This document shows positions 9,387-18,490 of a DNA stretch of 64,000 nt, in pieces (position 1 is the first letter of the stretch; each line of letters starts with the position of its first letter). Position numbers and translations under genes: made by a program. The stretch spans positions 124,001 through 188,000 of the forward strand of contig NZ_CP031447.1 in NCBI RefSeq assembly GCF_003391095.1. The letters are read 5' to 3'. Below the pieces are notes generated by a model. The model had not been told where the DNA came from, did no database searches, and was given only the letters and a program-made list of their open reading frames with translations. The stretch is from Austwickia chelonae. Lineage in GTDB: Bacteria > Actinomycetota > Actinomycetes > Actinomycetales > Dermatophilaceae.

Positions 9387-9476
9387 CGCAGAGGGGTGTT
9401 GCGTCACTCGCCGGATTGCATCCGTCGAGTGTTTCCACCGGCATGGGTACCGGTAGTTCTGAGTGCGGTTCGACGA

Positions 9477-10103
9477 TCAGAGTCGGAGGCCGCGGTCTCG
9501 GCTGTGGCCGGGGCGTGCTGAGGAGTAAGCCGTTTCGATCCGGGAGTGCAGGTTCGTCCGTTCGGCTGGACGGTCCCACTGCACGCCCTCGTCCCAGGCC
9601 GCGGGGGCCACGGGGCCGCCGGACGGTGTGGACACCCAGGACGAGGTGAGCTCACCGCCGCCGCCGGGCAGGAGCGCCAGGTGCGGTCGACGGGTGGCGT
9701 CCAGGGCTCGCCGGGCTTCGATCCGCTCCGACGGAGTGCAGTGGACCACCGTCAAGTGGGAGGGCATCCGGCTGGACGAGCTGTGGGTGAAGCTGCCGGG
9801 TGTTTCCGGCAGGGAGGTCACATCGGTCGGGCCCCCACGGCGACCGATGCGACGAGCCCCGGCAAGGGAGACCACCGACCACACGAGACCGGCTGCGGTC
9901 AAGGACACCAGTGCCACCGAATACCAGGCCGGGGTCTCCGGCAGCAGACAGACCGCATTGCCGACGACCAGTGCGCTGGCGACCAACAAGGTGAGCTGGC
10001 GGGCGCGATGCTCCTCGACGGAGGCTCCGCTCAGCGGGCTTCCCGCGGCGGCGGCCGCCAGAGCGCAGCAGGACAATGTCAACAACAACAGGTGGACAGA
10101 CAT
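9477..10103 (-). CDS. Small membrane protein of unknown function
   Basis: 208 residues from ATG 10103, which has a GGAAGGAA ribosome site. Three hydrophobic segments are visible in the first half: MSVHLLLLTLSCCALAAAAAG, LTLLVASALVVGNAVCLL and WYSVALVSLTAAGLVWSVVSLAGA. They are followed by a basic turn and a soluble tail of about 110 residues. I recognise no domain. It lies downstream of yihY on the same strand but is separated from it by 360 bases and a very strong hairpin, so it probably has its own promoter. Confidence 0.6.
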   Translation of the reverse strand: MSVHLLLLTLSCCALAAAAAGSPLSGASVEEHRARQLTLLVASALVVGNAVCLLPETPAWYSVALVSLTAAGLVWSVVSLAGARRIGRRGGPTDVTSLPETPGSFTHSSSSRMPSHLTVVHCTPSERIEARRALDATRRPHLALLPGGGGELTSSWVSTPSGGPVAPAAWDEGVQWDRPAERTNLHSRIETAYSSARPGHSRDRGLRL

Positions 10104-10343
10104 CCGTGTGTTCCTTCCCCCTTCACCGAGTGCATCCCCATGCCATCGGTGAATCCCCAGAACCACACCCGGTTTTTCCCCTCACCGGATGCGGCGAACG
10201 CCCTGCGATCGATACGGGTTTCCCGACCCGGTACCGGACGAACGTTCAACAGGAGAGTACAAGGGAGAAGGTGGCCCGTGCGAACTCATGACCTGCGAGG
10301 ACGGGCGAAGGGGGCGGGCTGTCCTGCCCCAGGGGAAAACCCG

Positions 10344-10384
10344 GCAGGGCCCGGTCATCCACTATGTGGATGACCGGGCCCTGC
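10344..10384 (-). terminator. Exceptionally long perfect hairpin after yihY
   Basis: A 19-bp perfect inverted repeat (GCAGGGCCCGGTCATCCAC and its complement) with a three-base loop, about 80 bases past the yihY stop. On the reverse strand it is followed closely by TTTT. This is a strong intrinsic-type terminator for yihY. The rest of the 10104-10465 gap shows no gene. Confidence 0.75.
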
Positions 10385-10465
10385 AAGGAGATCGAACCGG
10401 TTCTTCGGCGCGGGTCAGAGGCTCAGCAGGAGATCACTCGGAGACTCCCCGCACGCTGGAGAACT

Positions 10466-11584
10466 TCAGTTAGCTTCTGCGCGACGCGAATCCTTGGAAC
10501 GTCCGGTGCCTTCGGCGTGGGCCTCCTCGGACTTCAGACGCAGCTGGCGTCCCTCCTCGATGCTGCCTTCCAGCTTCTCGCCACGCTTCTCCGCGCCGGC
10601 CGCATCCCGCGGCGGCAACTGCAAGCACTCCTCGGCGACGATCCCCGACTGCAACTGCCGGGCCCGCTCCAGCTCCGAATCCAGTTCGGCGCCGAAGAGC
10701 AGGGAGACATTCGTCAACCAGAGCCACATCAGGAAGACGATCACACCGGCCAGCGCACCGTAGGTCTTGTTGTAGCTGCCGAAGTTCGCGACGTAGAAAC
10801 CGAACCCCGAGGAGACGACCACCCACGAGGCCAAAGCCACCGCAGCGCCTACCGAGATCCACCGGAACCGAGGCTGCTGAACATTCGGGGTGAAGTAGTA
10901 GAGCATCGCCACCAGCACCATGACGATCAGCAGGATGACCGGCAGTTTCGCCAGCTCCCACACCGTCACCACGGTGTCTCCCACGTCGATCAGATCACCC
11001 AGGGTGCGGGCCACCGGCCCGGAGACCACCATCGCCACCATGACCAGGGAGACCAGCAACAACATCACGAAGGTCAACACCAGCTGGGTCGGGATCAACT
11101 TCCACAGGGGGCGCCCCTCGGTGACGCCGTACACCCGGTTCATCGCCCGGCTGAAAGCGCCGACGTACCCTGAAGCCGACCACAGGGCACCCAACATACC
11201 GATGACGAGGGCGAACCCGGCGGCCTGCGCGGTGACCATCTGCTCGATCACCGGGCGGATCAGATCGAGTGCTTCCTTCGGCGCGAACTGGGACGCCGTC
11301 TCCAAGGCGGAGTTGACGGTGCGCTGCCCGTCGCCCAGCACGCCCACCAGGGCCACCAAGGTCAACAGCCCGGGGAAGAGCGCCAGCACCGAGTAGTAGG
11401 TGAGCGCTGCCGCCTGATCGGTGCACTCGTCCCGGCTGAACTCCTGTACCGCTTTCTTCCACGCGAAGACCCACGACGGTTTCGTGAGCATCTGCGGAGA
11501 ATCCACTTTTCCGGGAGCGTCCGGAGCCGGCGCGCTCTGCGCCTTGGCCGCAGTCGCGGCCTCGATCTTCTTGTCGTTGTTCAT
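10466..11584 (-). CDS. yihY: YihY/BrkB-family inner membrane protein
   Basis: 372 residues from ATG 11584, preceded by GGAGGTG. There are six hydrophobic segments. Family hallmarks include the TDQAAALTYYSVLALFPGLL region after the first amphipathic stretch, and near the C-terminus SYNKTYGALAGVIVFLMWLWL followed by LLFGAELDSELER. The tail (about 310-372) is charged and disordered. YihY/BrkB proteins are widespread multi-spanning membrane proteins whose biochemical role is unsettled; the old RNase BN label is wrong. Codons upstream of 11584 are in frame but not protein-like. Confidence 0.92.
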   Translation of the reverse strand: MNNDKKIEAATAAKAQSAPAPDAPGKVDSPQMLTKPSWVFAWKKAVQEFSRDECTDQAAALTYYSVLALFPGLLTLVALVGVLGDGQRTVNSALETASQFAPKEALDLIRPVIEQMVTAQAAGFALVIGMLGALWSASGYVGAFSRAMNRVYGVTEGRPLWKLIPTQLVLTFVMLLLVSLVMVAMVVSGPVARTLGDLIDVGDTVVTVWELAKLPVILLIVMVLVAMLYYFTPNVQQPRFRWISVGAAVALASWVVVSSGFGFYVANFGSYNKTYGALAGVIVFLMWLWLTNVSLLFGAELDSELERARQLQSGIVAEECLQLPPRDAAGAEKRGEKLEGSIEEGRQLRLKSEEAHAEGTGRSKDSRRAEAN

Positions 11585-12122
11585 GTTCTGCACCTCCCGG
11601 TCGGCGGTGACAGTACCCGCATGACGGGCAGACCACACGTCGTCCAGACCGGCGGTGTGCCTGCAGGTCGTTCCGACCTGCCGGGTCGGGCTCGTGTGCG
11701 AACGGCTCAGTGCCGGACGGTGCGGGCGGCGGGCCCGCGGATCGGCGGGGGTGTACTCCCTAGGCGTGGCATCGGAGGCGTGGCGTCCGTGCCGGTGGGT
11801 GACGGCGCAGTGGGTGGGCCGAGGGTGGCGGGTGTGCGGGCGGTGCACGCGCGTCGACGGATTCATGACGCCATCCCCTGGTGATCGCTCTCGCTCGGAC
11901 GAGTCGTCCTCGCGGGCATCCTGCCCTGTTCCACGTCGGTTCCTTCCGGAGAGCGGGGCCGGTGCTGGTCGCTGGTGTTTCCGGCCAGCTGGTGAATCGG
12001 CAGGACGCCTGTCAAGCTGAGGCTCAAGGAGATGGGCTCTGATTCACATCCGGATCAGGTCAGGTCGGTCACCTTGCTGCCGAGGCGCCCTGCTCTCGAG
12101 AAGCCCTGCTAGGTTTGCGCAT
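11585..12122. other. Divergent intergenic region yihY / APP1
   Basis: 538 bases without a convincing gene. It must hold the yihY promoter on the reverse strand. On the forward strand a TAGGTT hexamer at 12110-12115 ends seven bases before the APP1 start codon, which would fit a leaderless transcript; no clear -35 box accompanies it. The segment around 12040-12075 has repeated GGTCAGG/GGTC elements of unknown meaning. Confidence 0.3.
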
Positions 12123-13193
12123 ATGGCTCGCCCCCATATCGCCGCAGTCGTCGAGGACGCCTGGCACGGCCAGGTCAACGGAGTCCTGCAGGTCTGCGGG
12201 TGGAAACCGCGAGTCATCGCCCACGCCGGTTATGGCTCACCCGCCTTCCTGCGGGTCCTCTCCCGAGTGGTGCTCTCCCGGCACGCGCTCGACCGCACCG
12301 AGATCCGGGCCGACGAGCACGGGCAGACGATGCTGAAACCGCCACGTGAACTGCGCGGATGGCGAGCCTTCGTCACCGCCCAGGCCACCGGGGTCGGCGT
12401 ACGGGTCGATGTCGGTGAACGTACCGTGTACACGCAGACCGACCGCAGCGGGTACGTCGACGTCACCGTCCTCGACCACGGCCTGGACGCCGGCTGGCAC
12501 GAGGTGACCATCACCCCCGAGGACGGAAAAGCCCAGAGCGTCCCGGTGATGATCGTCGGCGAGAACGTCCGGTACGGTCTGGTCAGCGACATCGACGACA
12601 CCGTGATGATCACCGTGCTGCCGCGCATGTTCATCGCCGCGTGGAACACCTTCGTCCGGCACGAACAGGCCCGGCACATCGTGCCCGGGATGGCGCCGAT
12701 GTACCGCGACCTGCTGGCGGAACACCCTGGAGCACCGATCTTCTACCTGTCGACCGGGGCGTGGAACACCGCCCCGACGCTGACACGCTTCCTGAAGCGG
12801 CACGGCTACCCCCTCGGCCCGCTGCTCCTCACCGACTGGGGGCCGACGAACACCGGATGGTTCCGCTCCGGGCAGGAACACAAACGGGAGAACCTGCACC
12901 GCCTGGCCCGGGAATTCCCCGATATCCAGTGGATCTTGGTCGGTGACGACGGCCAACACGACCCGATGATCTACAACTCCTTCGCCCGCGACCGGCCAGA
13001 CGTGGTGCGGGCCATCGCGATCCGTGAACTGACGCCTGCCGAGCAGGTACTGAGCCACGGCATCCCGGTGTCCAACGAGGAACTGGGCCCGCGGGTGGTG
13101 CACAGCCAGGTGCCGGTGGTCCGCGCCGGCGACGGGTACGGGCTATTGGTGAAATTGCAGCGGGTGCTGGCTCGGCGCGCGCCGAAGGGCTGA
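12123..13193 (+). CDS. APP1-domain (DUF2183) phosphatase
   Basis: 356 residues. The C-terminal half is the APP1 catalytic domain of the HAD superfamily, related to yeast Mg-dependent phosphatidate phosphatase App1. Motif I is DIDDTV at residues 156-161; motif II lies in FYLSTGAWN; the second aspartate pair is in WILVGDDGQHDP. The N-terminal half is a beta-rich domain (VYTQTDRSGYVDVTV) typical of bacterial members. Substrates of bacterial members are not well established; a lipid phosphate is plausible. There is no signal peptide or membrane segment. The upstream region suggests a leaderless start. Confidence 0.88.
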   Translation: MARPHIAAVVEDAWHGQVNGVLQVCGWKPRVIAHAGYGSPAFLRVLSRVVLSRHALDRTEIRADEHGQTMLKPPRELRGWRAFVTAQATGVGVRVDVGERTVYTQTDRSGYVDVTVLDHGLDAGWHEVTITPEDGKAQSVPVMIVGENVRYGLVSDIDDTVMITVLPRMFIAAWNTFVRHEQARHIVPGMAPMYRDLLAEHPGAPIFYLSTGAWNTAPTLTRFLKRHGYPLGPLLLTDWGPTNTGWFRSGQEHKRENLHRLAREFPDIQWILVGDDGQHDPMIYNSFARDRPDVVRAIAIRELTPAEQVLSHGIPVSNEELGPRVVHSQVPVVRAGDGYGLLVKLQRVLARRAPKG

Positions 13194-13290
13194 GTCTGGG
13201 GCGGGATCGGTCTTCCCGCGGGGCCGTTCGTCGATCCACCTGCCACAGAGGTGCTTTCATGGGCTCTCAGGTGGCGGTGGACGAGGCATC

Positions 13291-13650
13291 ATGTCGTTCA
13301 TGACGAAGATCCCGGCGCAGCCGCAGCCCGGAGCGCCCACCGTCGGTCACGCCGAGCTCGCCGACGACGTCTGCTTGGTCGATGTGCGGGAGTTCCACGA
13401 GTGGGAGCTCGGTCATGCCCCTTGTTCGATCTGTATCCCTCTCGGCGAGTTGGAGGGTCGGCTCGACGAGCTGCCTGAGGAGGGCCGGGTCGTGATCTGC
13501 TGCGTCGATGGGGTGGTGGCCTCCCGGGCGGTGGCTTTCCTGGCGGAGGCCGGTTTCGACGCGGTCAGTCTGGACGGCGGGATGAGGGCGTGGGCGCGGG
13601 GTAATCGTCCGCTCGCGCACAGCGGGCCGGGGGCACCCGAGGTGCGCTGA
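13291..13650 (+). CDS. Rhodanese-domain protein
   Basis: A single-domain rhodanese of 119 residues (ATG 13300 would give 116). It has the N-terminal CLVDVREFHEWELGHAP element (DxR with the family's GH motif) and an active-site loop beginning at a cysteine, CVDGVVASR, matching the CxxGxxS six-residue loop of sulfurtransferases. It ends with DAVSLDGGMRAWARG, the conserved last helix. Such proteins move sulfane sulfur as a persulfide on the cysteine. Its physiological partner is unknown. Confidence 0.9.
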   Translation: MSFMTKIPAQPQPGAPTVGHAELADDVCLVDVREFHEWELGHAPCSICIPLGELEGRLDELPEEGRVVICCVDGVVASRAVAFLAEAGFDAVSLDGGMRAWARGNRPLAHSGPGAPEVR

Positions 13651-13745
13651 CCTGGGTGTCGGGGCCGTTGCCGTTGTCGGGGCCGTCGATCGGTTCTTCT
13701 GCGTGTCTCTGCCGGAAAAGCTAGAGATGCGAATAGTGTCCGATC

Positions 13746-14957
13746 GTGGATCCGATCCGTAATCCTTATGCGCCCGGCGCCGGTCAACGGCCCCCTGAAC
13801 TGGCCGGACGGGACGAACAACTCCGTACGTTCGACGTCGTCCTGGAACGGGTCGCCAAAGGACGGCCGGAACGGTCGGTCGTGCTGACCGGTCTGCGCGG
13901 CGTCGGCAAGACCGTGCTGTTGAACACCCTGCGCAGTTCAGCGGTGCGGGCCGGGTGGGGGACGGGCAAGTTCGAGGCCCGCCCGGATCAGACCCTACGC
14001 CGTCCGATGAGCGCGGCCCTGCACGTCGCGGTGCGGGAGCTCGGGCATCCCAGCGGCGACGAGGTCGACCATGTGCTCGGCGTGCTGAAGGCTTTCGCCC
14101 TACGGGATGCCGCGCCCACGGCGAAGCTGCGGGAGCGTTGGCAGCCGGGCATCGACGTCCCCGCCGTCGCCGGACGCGCCGACTCGGGGGACATCGAGAT
14201 CGACCTGGTCGAACTGCTCACCGATGTCGGCGGCCTGGCCCAGGACGTCGGTAAAGGGGTGGCCCTGTTCATCGACGAGATGCAGGACCTGCGGCCTGAC
14301 GACGTGTCGGCGCTGTGTGCGGCCTTCCACGAGATTTCGCAGAACACGCTGCCGGTGATCGCCGTCGGTGCCGGGCTGCCCCATCTGCCGGCGGTGCTCT
14401 CCGCATCGAAGTCGTACTCCGAACGGTTGTTCCGTTATTCGCGGATCGACCGCCTCGACCGGGCGGCCGCCGAGGCCGCTCTGCAAGTACCGGCCCGGGA
14501 CGAGGACGCCGAGTTCGCGCCGGACGCCCTGGACGCGATGTATGTTGCCACCGGCGGTTACCCCTACTTCATCCAGGCCTACGGGAAGGTCGCCTGGGAT
14601 GCGGCGCCGCAGAGCCCGGTGACCGCAGCCGACGTGGCGGTCGCCGCCCCGGAGGCCGAGGAAGAACTCGCCGTCGGTTTCTTCGGGTCACGGTACGAAC
14701 GGGCCACCCCGGGAGAGCGCGAATATCTGCGGGCGATGGCCGATGTCGCCGAAGCCATGCGCGCCGACGGCGAAGAACTCGACGATTCGGCATCGGTGCC
14801 GACCTCACGGGTCGCCGACCATCTGAGCCGTAAACCGCAGTCGCTCTCCCCGGCGCGAGACGGCCTGATGAAGAAAGGACTGATCTATTCGGGGGAACGC
14901 GGGCGGATCGCGTTCACGGTGCCGCATTTCGGGCGGTACTTGTTGACGACGGGATAA
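13746..14957 (+). CDS. AAA+ ATPase (Orc1/Cdc6-like fold)
   Basis: 403 residues from GTG 13746. Walker A GLRGVGKT is at 49-56 and Walker B LFIDEMQD has its aspartate at residue 177. A sensor-like region follows (PVIAVGAGLPHLP), and the C-terminus resembles a winged helix (SRVADHLSRKPQSLSPARDGLMKKGLIY), the usual arrangement of STAND/Orc1-like ATPases in actinobacteria. The function is unknown; a DNA- or protein-remodelling role is inferred from the fold. The gene ends 24 bases before the IS3 element and appears intact, so it marks the left edge of the imported island. Confidence 0.85.
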   Translation: MDPIRNPYAPGAGQRPPELAGRDEQLRTFDVVLERVAKGRPERSVVLTGLRGVGKTVLLNTLRSSAVRAGWGTGKFEARPDQTLRRPMSAALHVAVRELGHPSGDEVDHVLGVLKAFALRDAAPTAKLRERWQPGIDVPAVAGRADSGDIEIDLVELLTDVGGLAQDVGKGVALFIDEMQDLRPDDVSALCAAFHEISQNTLPVIAVGAGLPHLPAVLSASKSYSERLFRYSRIDRLDRAAAEAALQVPARDEDAEFAPDALDAMYVATGGYPYFIQAYGKVAWDAAPQSPVTAADVAVAAPEAEEELAVGFFGSRYERATPGEREYLRAMADVAEAMRADGEELDDSASVPTSRVADHLSRKPQSLSPARDGLMKKGLIYSGERGRIAFTVPHFGRYLLTTG

Positions 14958-15032
14958 ATCGTGTCTCTGGCGTTTGAAAGTGGATCGCCCCGGGAAGGGT
15001 GGAGGGCTTGATTTCCCCAGGAGGATGGAGTC

Positions 15033-15356
15033 ATGCCTGCACCGAAGAAATATCCCGAGGAGTTGCGTGAGCGAGCGATCCGGCTCGTTCGCGACCGGAT
15101 CGCTGCCGAGCCGGGTTTGCCGGTCTCGCGTGCCTGCCGGTTGACCGGTGAGCAGCTCGGGATCAACGGCGACACGCTGCGGAACTGGGTCAAACGCGAA
15201 CGGGTCGACGACGCAGAGATTCCCGGCACAACGAGTACCGACGCGGCCCGGATCGCGGAGTTGGAGAAAGAGAACCGCGAGCTACGACGCGCGAATACGA
15301 TTCTTCGCCAGGCGAGTGCATATTTCGCTCAGGCGGAGCTCGACCGCCGATCGTAG
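15033..15356 (+). CDS. IS3-family transposase OrfA (copy 1)
   Basis: A 107-residue OrfA: a helix-turn-helix of the IS3 type (YPEELRERAIRLVRDRI...INGDTLRNWVKRE) followed by a leucine-zipper-like helix (IAELEKENRELRRANTILRQ). It binds the terminal repeats and normally forms an OrfAB fusion by -1 frameshifting. The ribosome site CAGGAGGATGGAG is good. It differs from copy 2 in one residue that I can see (Ala versus Pro at position 94). Confidence 0.9.
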   Translation: MPAPKKYPEELRERAIRLVRDRIAAEPGLPVSRACRLTGEQLGINGDTLRNWVKRERVDDAEIPGTTSTDAARIAELEKENRELRRANTILRQASAYFAQAELDRRS

Positions 15357-16096
15357 ACGTCGACGCGTTCATCGATGATGACCGCCACGGGCACGGGGTC
15401 GAGCCGATCTGCGAGGTCCTGAAAGAGACTGGAATCGCGATCGCCCCAAGCTCCCATTACGCCCGCAAGAGCAGACCTGCCTCGGCGCGAGCCGAAAATG
15501 ATGCCGCCATCGACGAACGACTGCAGGAACTGCACGAGAAGAACTTCGGCGTCTACGGGGTCCGCAAGATGTGGAAGACCTACCTGCGGACCTGGCCCGG
15601 TGAGCCGGTCGCACGATGCACCATCGAACGCCGGATGAAAGCGTTGGGCTTGGCCGGCATGCCGAACGCGCGCACCACACGGACCACCAGACCCGCGCGG
15701 GCGCAGGCCTGCCCGGCCGACCGGCTCGAGCGGGATCTTTCGCGCCTCGTGCACCATTCGGACCGCGGCTGTCAATACGTCTCCATTCGGTACACCGAGC
15801 GACTCCTCGAGTCCGGAATCGAACCCTCGGTCGGATCGACCGGTGATTCCTACGACAATGCCGCCGCCGAGGCGTTGAACAAGCTCTACAAGAAGGAACT
15901 CATCTGGAAACGAGGGCCCTGGAGCGGTCTGGACGCCGTCGAGCTCGCCACCATGGAGTGGGTCGACTGGTACAACAACGACCGTCTTCACTCACACTGC
16001 GGCGACATCCCACCCATCGAGTACAAAGACCTGTTCTACGCTGTACACGCCCCCGCCCCGGCACCCGCCGGATCGGCACAACCCGCTCTCCGCTGA
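15350..16096 (+). pseudogene. IS3-family transposase OrfB with internal deletion (copy 1)
   Basis: The frame overlaps the end of orfA. It contains the N-terminal HTH_21 region (EPICEVLKETGIAIAPSSHYARKS, then FGVYGVRKMWKTYL). It jumps from ADRLERD straight to LVHHSDRGCQYVS, so the segment carrying the first catalytic aspartate (present in copy 2 as VADITYV) is missing. The second aspartate (HSDRG) and the glutamate region (DNAAAEALNKLYKKEL) remain. The deletion keeps the frame open but the product cannot be an active DDE transposase. Confidence 0.85.
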
Positions 16097-16111
16097 ACCC
16101 GGGACGATCCA

Positions 16112-17148
16112 ATGAACCGCTCCCGCGCCGCGCGCCAGGTCGCGACCGTGTGCTGGTAACGCTGCCCCAGTGGGGAACGCTCGAAATCGCTCAGCGCTTC
16201 GGCCGCGGCGTCAGCGTCCGCGGCGGTGTAGACCGGTTTGAGCGCGGCAGCGACGGCTTTACGGTCGCCGTAGGACACGAACCTCATCGCCGCGCGGATC
16301 AAGTGCACCACGCACGTCTGGACCGTCGAGTGCGACCAGGTGGCTTCGATGGCCTCGGGGAACCCGGTGAGCCCGTCACAGCAGACGATGAGCACGTCGC
16401 GGATGCCGCGATTGGCCAGCTCGGCGCACACCCCGGCCCAGAACTTCGCACCCTCGTGGGTTTGGATCCAGATGCCCAGGACGTGCTTGACGCCCTCCAT
16501 GTCGACCCCGACCGCGATATGGGCGGCCTTGTTCGTCACGTGCGCACCGTCGCGGACCTTGACCGTGATCGCATCCAGGTAAATGACCGGGTAGAACGTC
16601 TCCAACGGGCGCCGCTGCCAGGCCAGGACCTCTTCGGCGACCTCATCGACGATCTTGGAGATCGTCTCGTGGGACAGCTCGGTGCCGATCGTGGATTCCA
16701 GGTGGTAAGAGATGTCGCGCAACGTCATCCCGCCGACGTACAGGCCCACGATCATGTCATCCAGGCCATCCAGACGCCGTGAGTCCTTGGGCACCAGGCG
16801 GGGCGTGAATGTCCCTGCCCGGTCCCGCGGGGTGTCGATCTGCACCGGCCCGACCTGCGAAGAGACCGTCTTCGGTGTCGAACCGTTGCGGGAGTTCGCG
16901 AACGCCGACGCCTCCGGGGCGCCCTTGTCATAGCCCAGATGATCAGTCAGCTCGGCCTGCAACCCCCGTTCCAGAGCAGCCTTGATCAGACCCGGGATCA
17001 GCCCCTCAGAGCCGGTCATCTCGACCTCACCGGCATCGATCTGAGCGAACAGCTCATCCAACGCCCCCGAGGCCGCCAACCGCGCTGCGACATCCCTACC
17101 TGAGACCGGGCCAGCACCCGGCTCGAGCCCATCAATCATGAGATCCAT
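16112..17148 (-). pseudogene. IS256-family transposase, C-terminus cut off by IS3
   Basis: The reverse strand from ATG 17148 reads as a Mutator/IS256 transposase for about 345 residues. It includes the first catalytic aspartate region YLDAITVKVRDG and the second VCCDGLTGFPEA. At WRAARERFI the sequence meets the terminal repeat of IS3 copy 1, so the third acidic residue (in the NAIE region) and the C-terminus are absent. The missing part is not found at the other side of the IS3 copy, so a later deletion or inversion removed it. The upstream end of the element is probably near 17170-17200. Confidence 0.85.
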
Positions 17149-17199
17149 CGTGGTCCTTCTCCTTCACGGACAAGCCACTTACACAGACCATCTGACACG

Positions 17200-17891
17200 C
17201 CCGCACGCGGTGGACTCCTGGAAGCTATCCAAGGACCCGGCCTTCGTGGACAAGGTCCGCGACCTCGTCGGCCTGTACATGTCCCCACCCGAGAACGCTC
17301 TCGTGCTCGCGGTGGACGAGAAATCCCAGGTCCAGGCCCTCGACCGGGCCGCTCCGATCCTGCCCATGATGCCCACCACGCCGCCCGCGCCACGCACGAC
17401 TGCGTCCGGCACGGCACCACCAGGGTGTTCGCAGCGATGGACATCCTCACTGGGGCGATGATCGCCCGGAACTATCGCCGTCACCGCAGCGTGGAGTTCC
17501 TGCGCTTCCTCAAGAGGTTGACTCCGCCACCCCCAAGCACCTCGAGCTGCACTTGGTGCTCGACAATTTCCCCGCAAGCGGGAGGTGCCCCCAGCCACCC
17601 ACAAGGCCCCGGCCGTCAAGGCCTGGCTGCTCAAGCACCCCGTATCGTGCTGCACTCCACGCCAACCTCGGCATCCTGGCTCAATCTCGTGGAGCGCTGG
17701 TTCGCCGAGCTGACCCGCCGCAAACTCAAGCGCTCCACCCACCGCTCCGTCGTCGAACTCGAACGCGACATCGTCACCTGGACCCAGAACTGGAACGAGA
17801 ACCCAAACCCATCGTCTGGACCAAGACTGCCGACGCGATCCTCGAAATCCTCGCCAGCTACTGTCAACGAATCAACGACTCACCACACTAG
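17200..17891 (+). pseudogene. IS630-family transposase remnant with frameshifts
   Basis: The 5' end is missing. The remaining text begins at RPHAVDSWKLSKDPAFVDKV, a signature of IS630 transposases, and carries VLAVDEKSQVQALDR with the first catalytic aspartate. Frame changes follow: AAMDILTGAMIARNY is in another frame, then VLDNFPAS (second aspartate) in a third, then LNLVERWFAELTRR (glutamate). All catalytic residues survive, but in different frames. The start of the remnant coincides with the outer end of the IS256 element, indicating that IS256 inserted into it. Confidence 0.8.
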
Positions 17892-18304
17892 CGTCGAAGC
17901 CGTCGATCTCGAGGTGCCCGAACTCGGTGTTGGGCGCGAGCGCACCGTCCCACGAGCAGGACCGTTCCGATGCCGCTGCCGAGCGTGACGAGGGCCGCGC
18001 CGCCGACCCCGCGAGCCGCGGGGTCGCCTCCTCGCGCCCCAGTCGTCGCGTGCAGCCAGCTGGCACGGTGGGGCGATCTGCTGGCGAGATGACGTGGAGC
18101 CGAGGGCGCGATATCCGCAGTTCGAGGCGCTTTGAGCGCATGCGGGGCAGTCCCCTGCGAGAGCCGCGGATCGGATTCATCCGAAAGATTGATCCCTAAG
18201 GCGGATTGTCCCGGATGAGTGTCTCCATACCTTCCTGATGTCACCACAACGGAGACCGGCTCGCCTCTGAGTGGGCTGCACTTCTCACACCAGGAGCATC
18301 ACTC
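17892..18304. other. Leader region upstream of the lantibiotic operon
   Basis: 413 bases with no convincing gene. The reverse strand is open over much of it and includes a hydrophobic run (GGAALVTLGSGIGTVLLVG) that may be the remnant of a regulator or membrane protein, but I cannot identify it. The last 100 bases are likely to hold the operon promoter. Confidence 0.3.
18206..18233 (+). promoter_or_regulatory. Candidate promoter of the lan operon
   Basis: TTGTCC at 18206-18211 and TACCTT at 18228-18233 with a 16-base spacer, about 70 bases upstream of the lanA1 start. The match to housekeeping -35/-10 elements is moderate. The precursor has an AGGAG ribosome site nine bases before its ATG. 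Confidence 0.3.
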
Positions 18305-18490
18305 ATGCCCAACGACCTGTCCGTGCTGGACGCCAACGACGCCTCCCTCCTCGATGAGATCACTGAGCAGGACTACGCCGCAGTGTCTGGAGCGTGCTCC
18401 ACGAACACCTTCACGCTGTCCAACCGCTACGGCAACGACGGCTGGTTCTGCACCGTCACCTCATCGAGACGACGATCCGTGAACAGCTAG
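18305..18490 (+). CDS. Lacticin 3147 A1-like lantibiotic precursor, 3' end lost
   Basis: 61 codons. Residues 1-30 form an acidic leader (LLDEITEQDYAAVSGA) ending in a GA cleavage motif. Cleavage after A30 would release a core starting CSTNTFTLSNRYGNDG, then WFCTVT. This matches position by position the alpha peptide of lacticin 3147 (core starting CSTNTFSLSD, later CTLTHEC), the lipid II-binding partner of a two-peptide lantibiotic. The expected TxEC and C-terminal cysteines are missing: after CTVTS the frame reads an arginine-rich tail and stops, because a deletion has joined the gene to the middle of lanM1. The peptide as encoded has only two cysteines and would not form the mersacidin-type ring. 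Confidence 0.85.
   Translation: MPNDLSVLDANDASLLDEITEQDYAAVSGACSTNTFTLSNRYGNDGWFCTVTSSRRRSVNS

Larger units (their letters stand above)
14982..16111 (+). mobile_element. IS3-family element, copy 1 (internal deletion)
   Basis: Bounded by terminal repeats: TGGATCGCCCCGGG at the left, and at the right the inverse of TGGATCGTCCCGGG (one mismatch). At 1130 bp it is short for an IS3-type element because orfB has lost a few hundred bases. No direct target repeat is visible (flanks AAG and ATG). The right end abuts a truncated IS256 transposase. A near-identical partial copy lies inverted at 27654-28486. Confidence 0.88.

Noticed and set aside
7750-9579. 609-codon frame antisense to putP
   Set aside because: Highly acidic low-complexity text typical of the antisense frame of a membrane-protein gene; putP is unambiguous.
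17872-18247. Reverse-strand frames upstream of lanA1 as a lan regulator gene
   Set aside because: Two overlapping frames with no helix-turn-helix or kinase motif; only a hydrophobic run is visible, not enough to call a gene.
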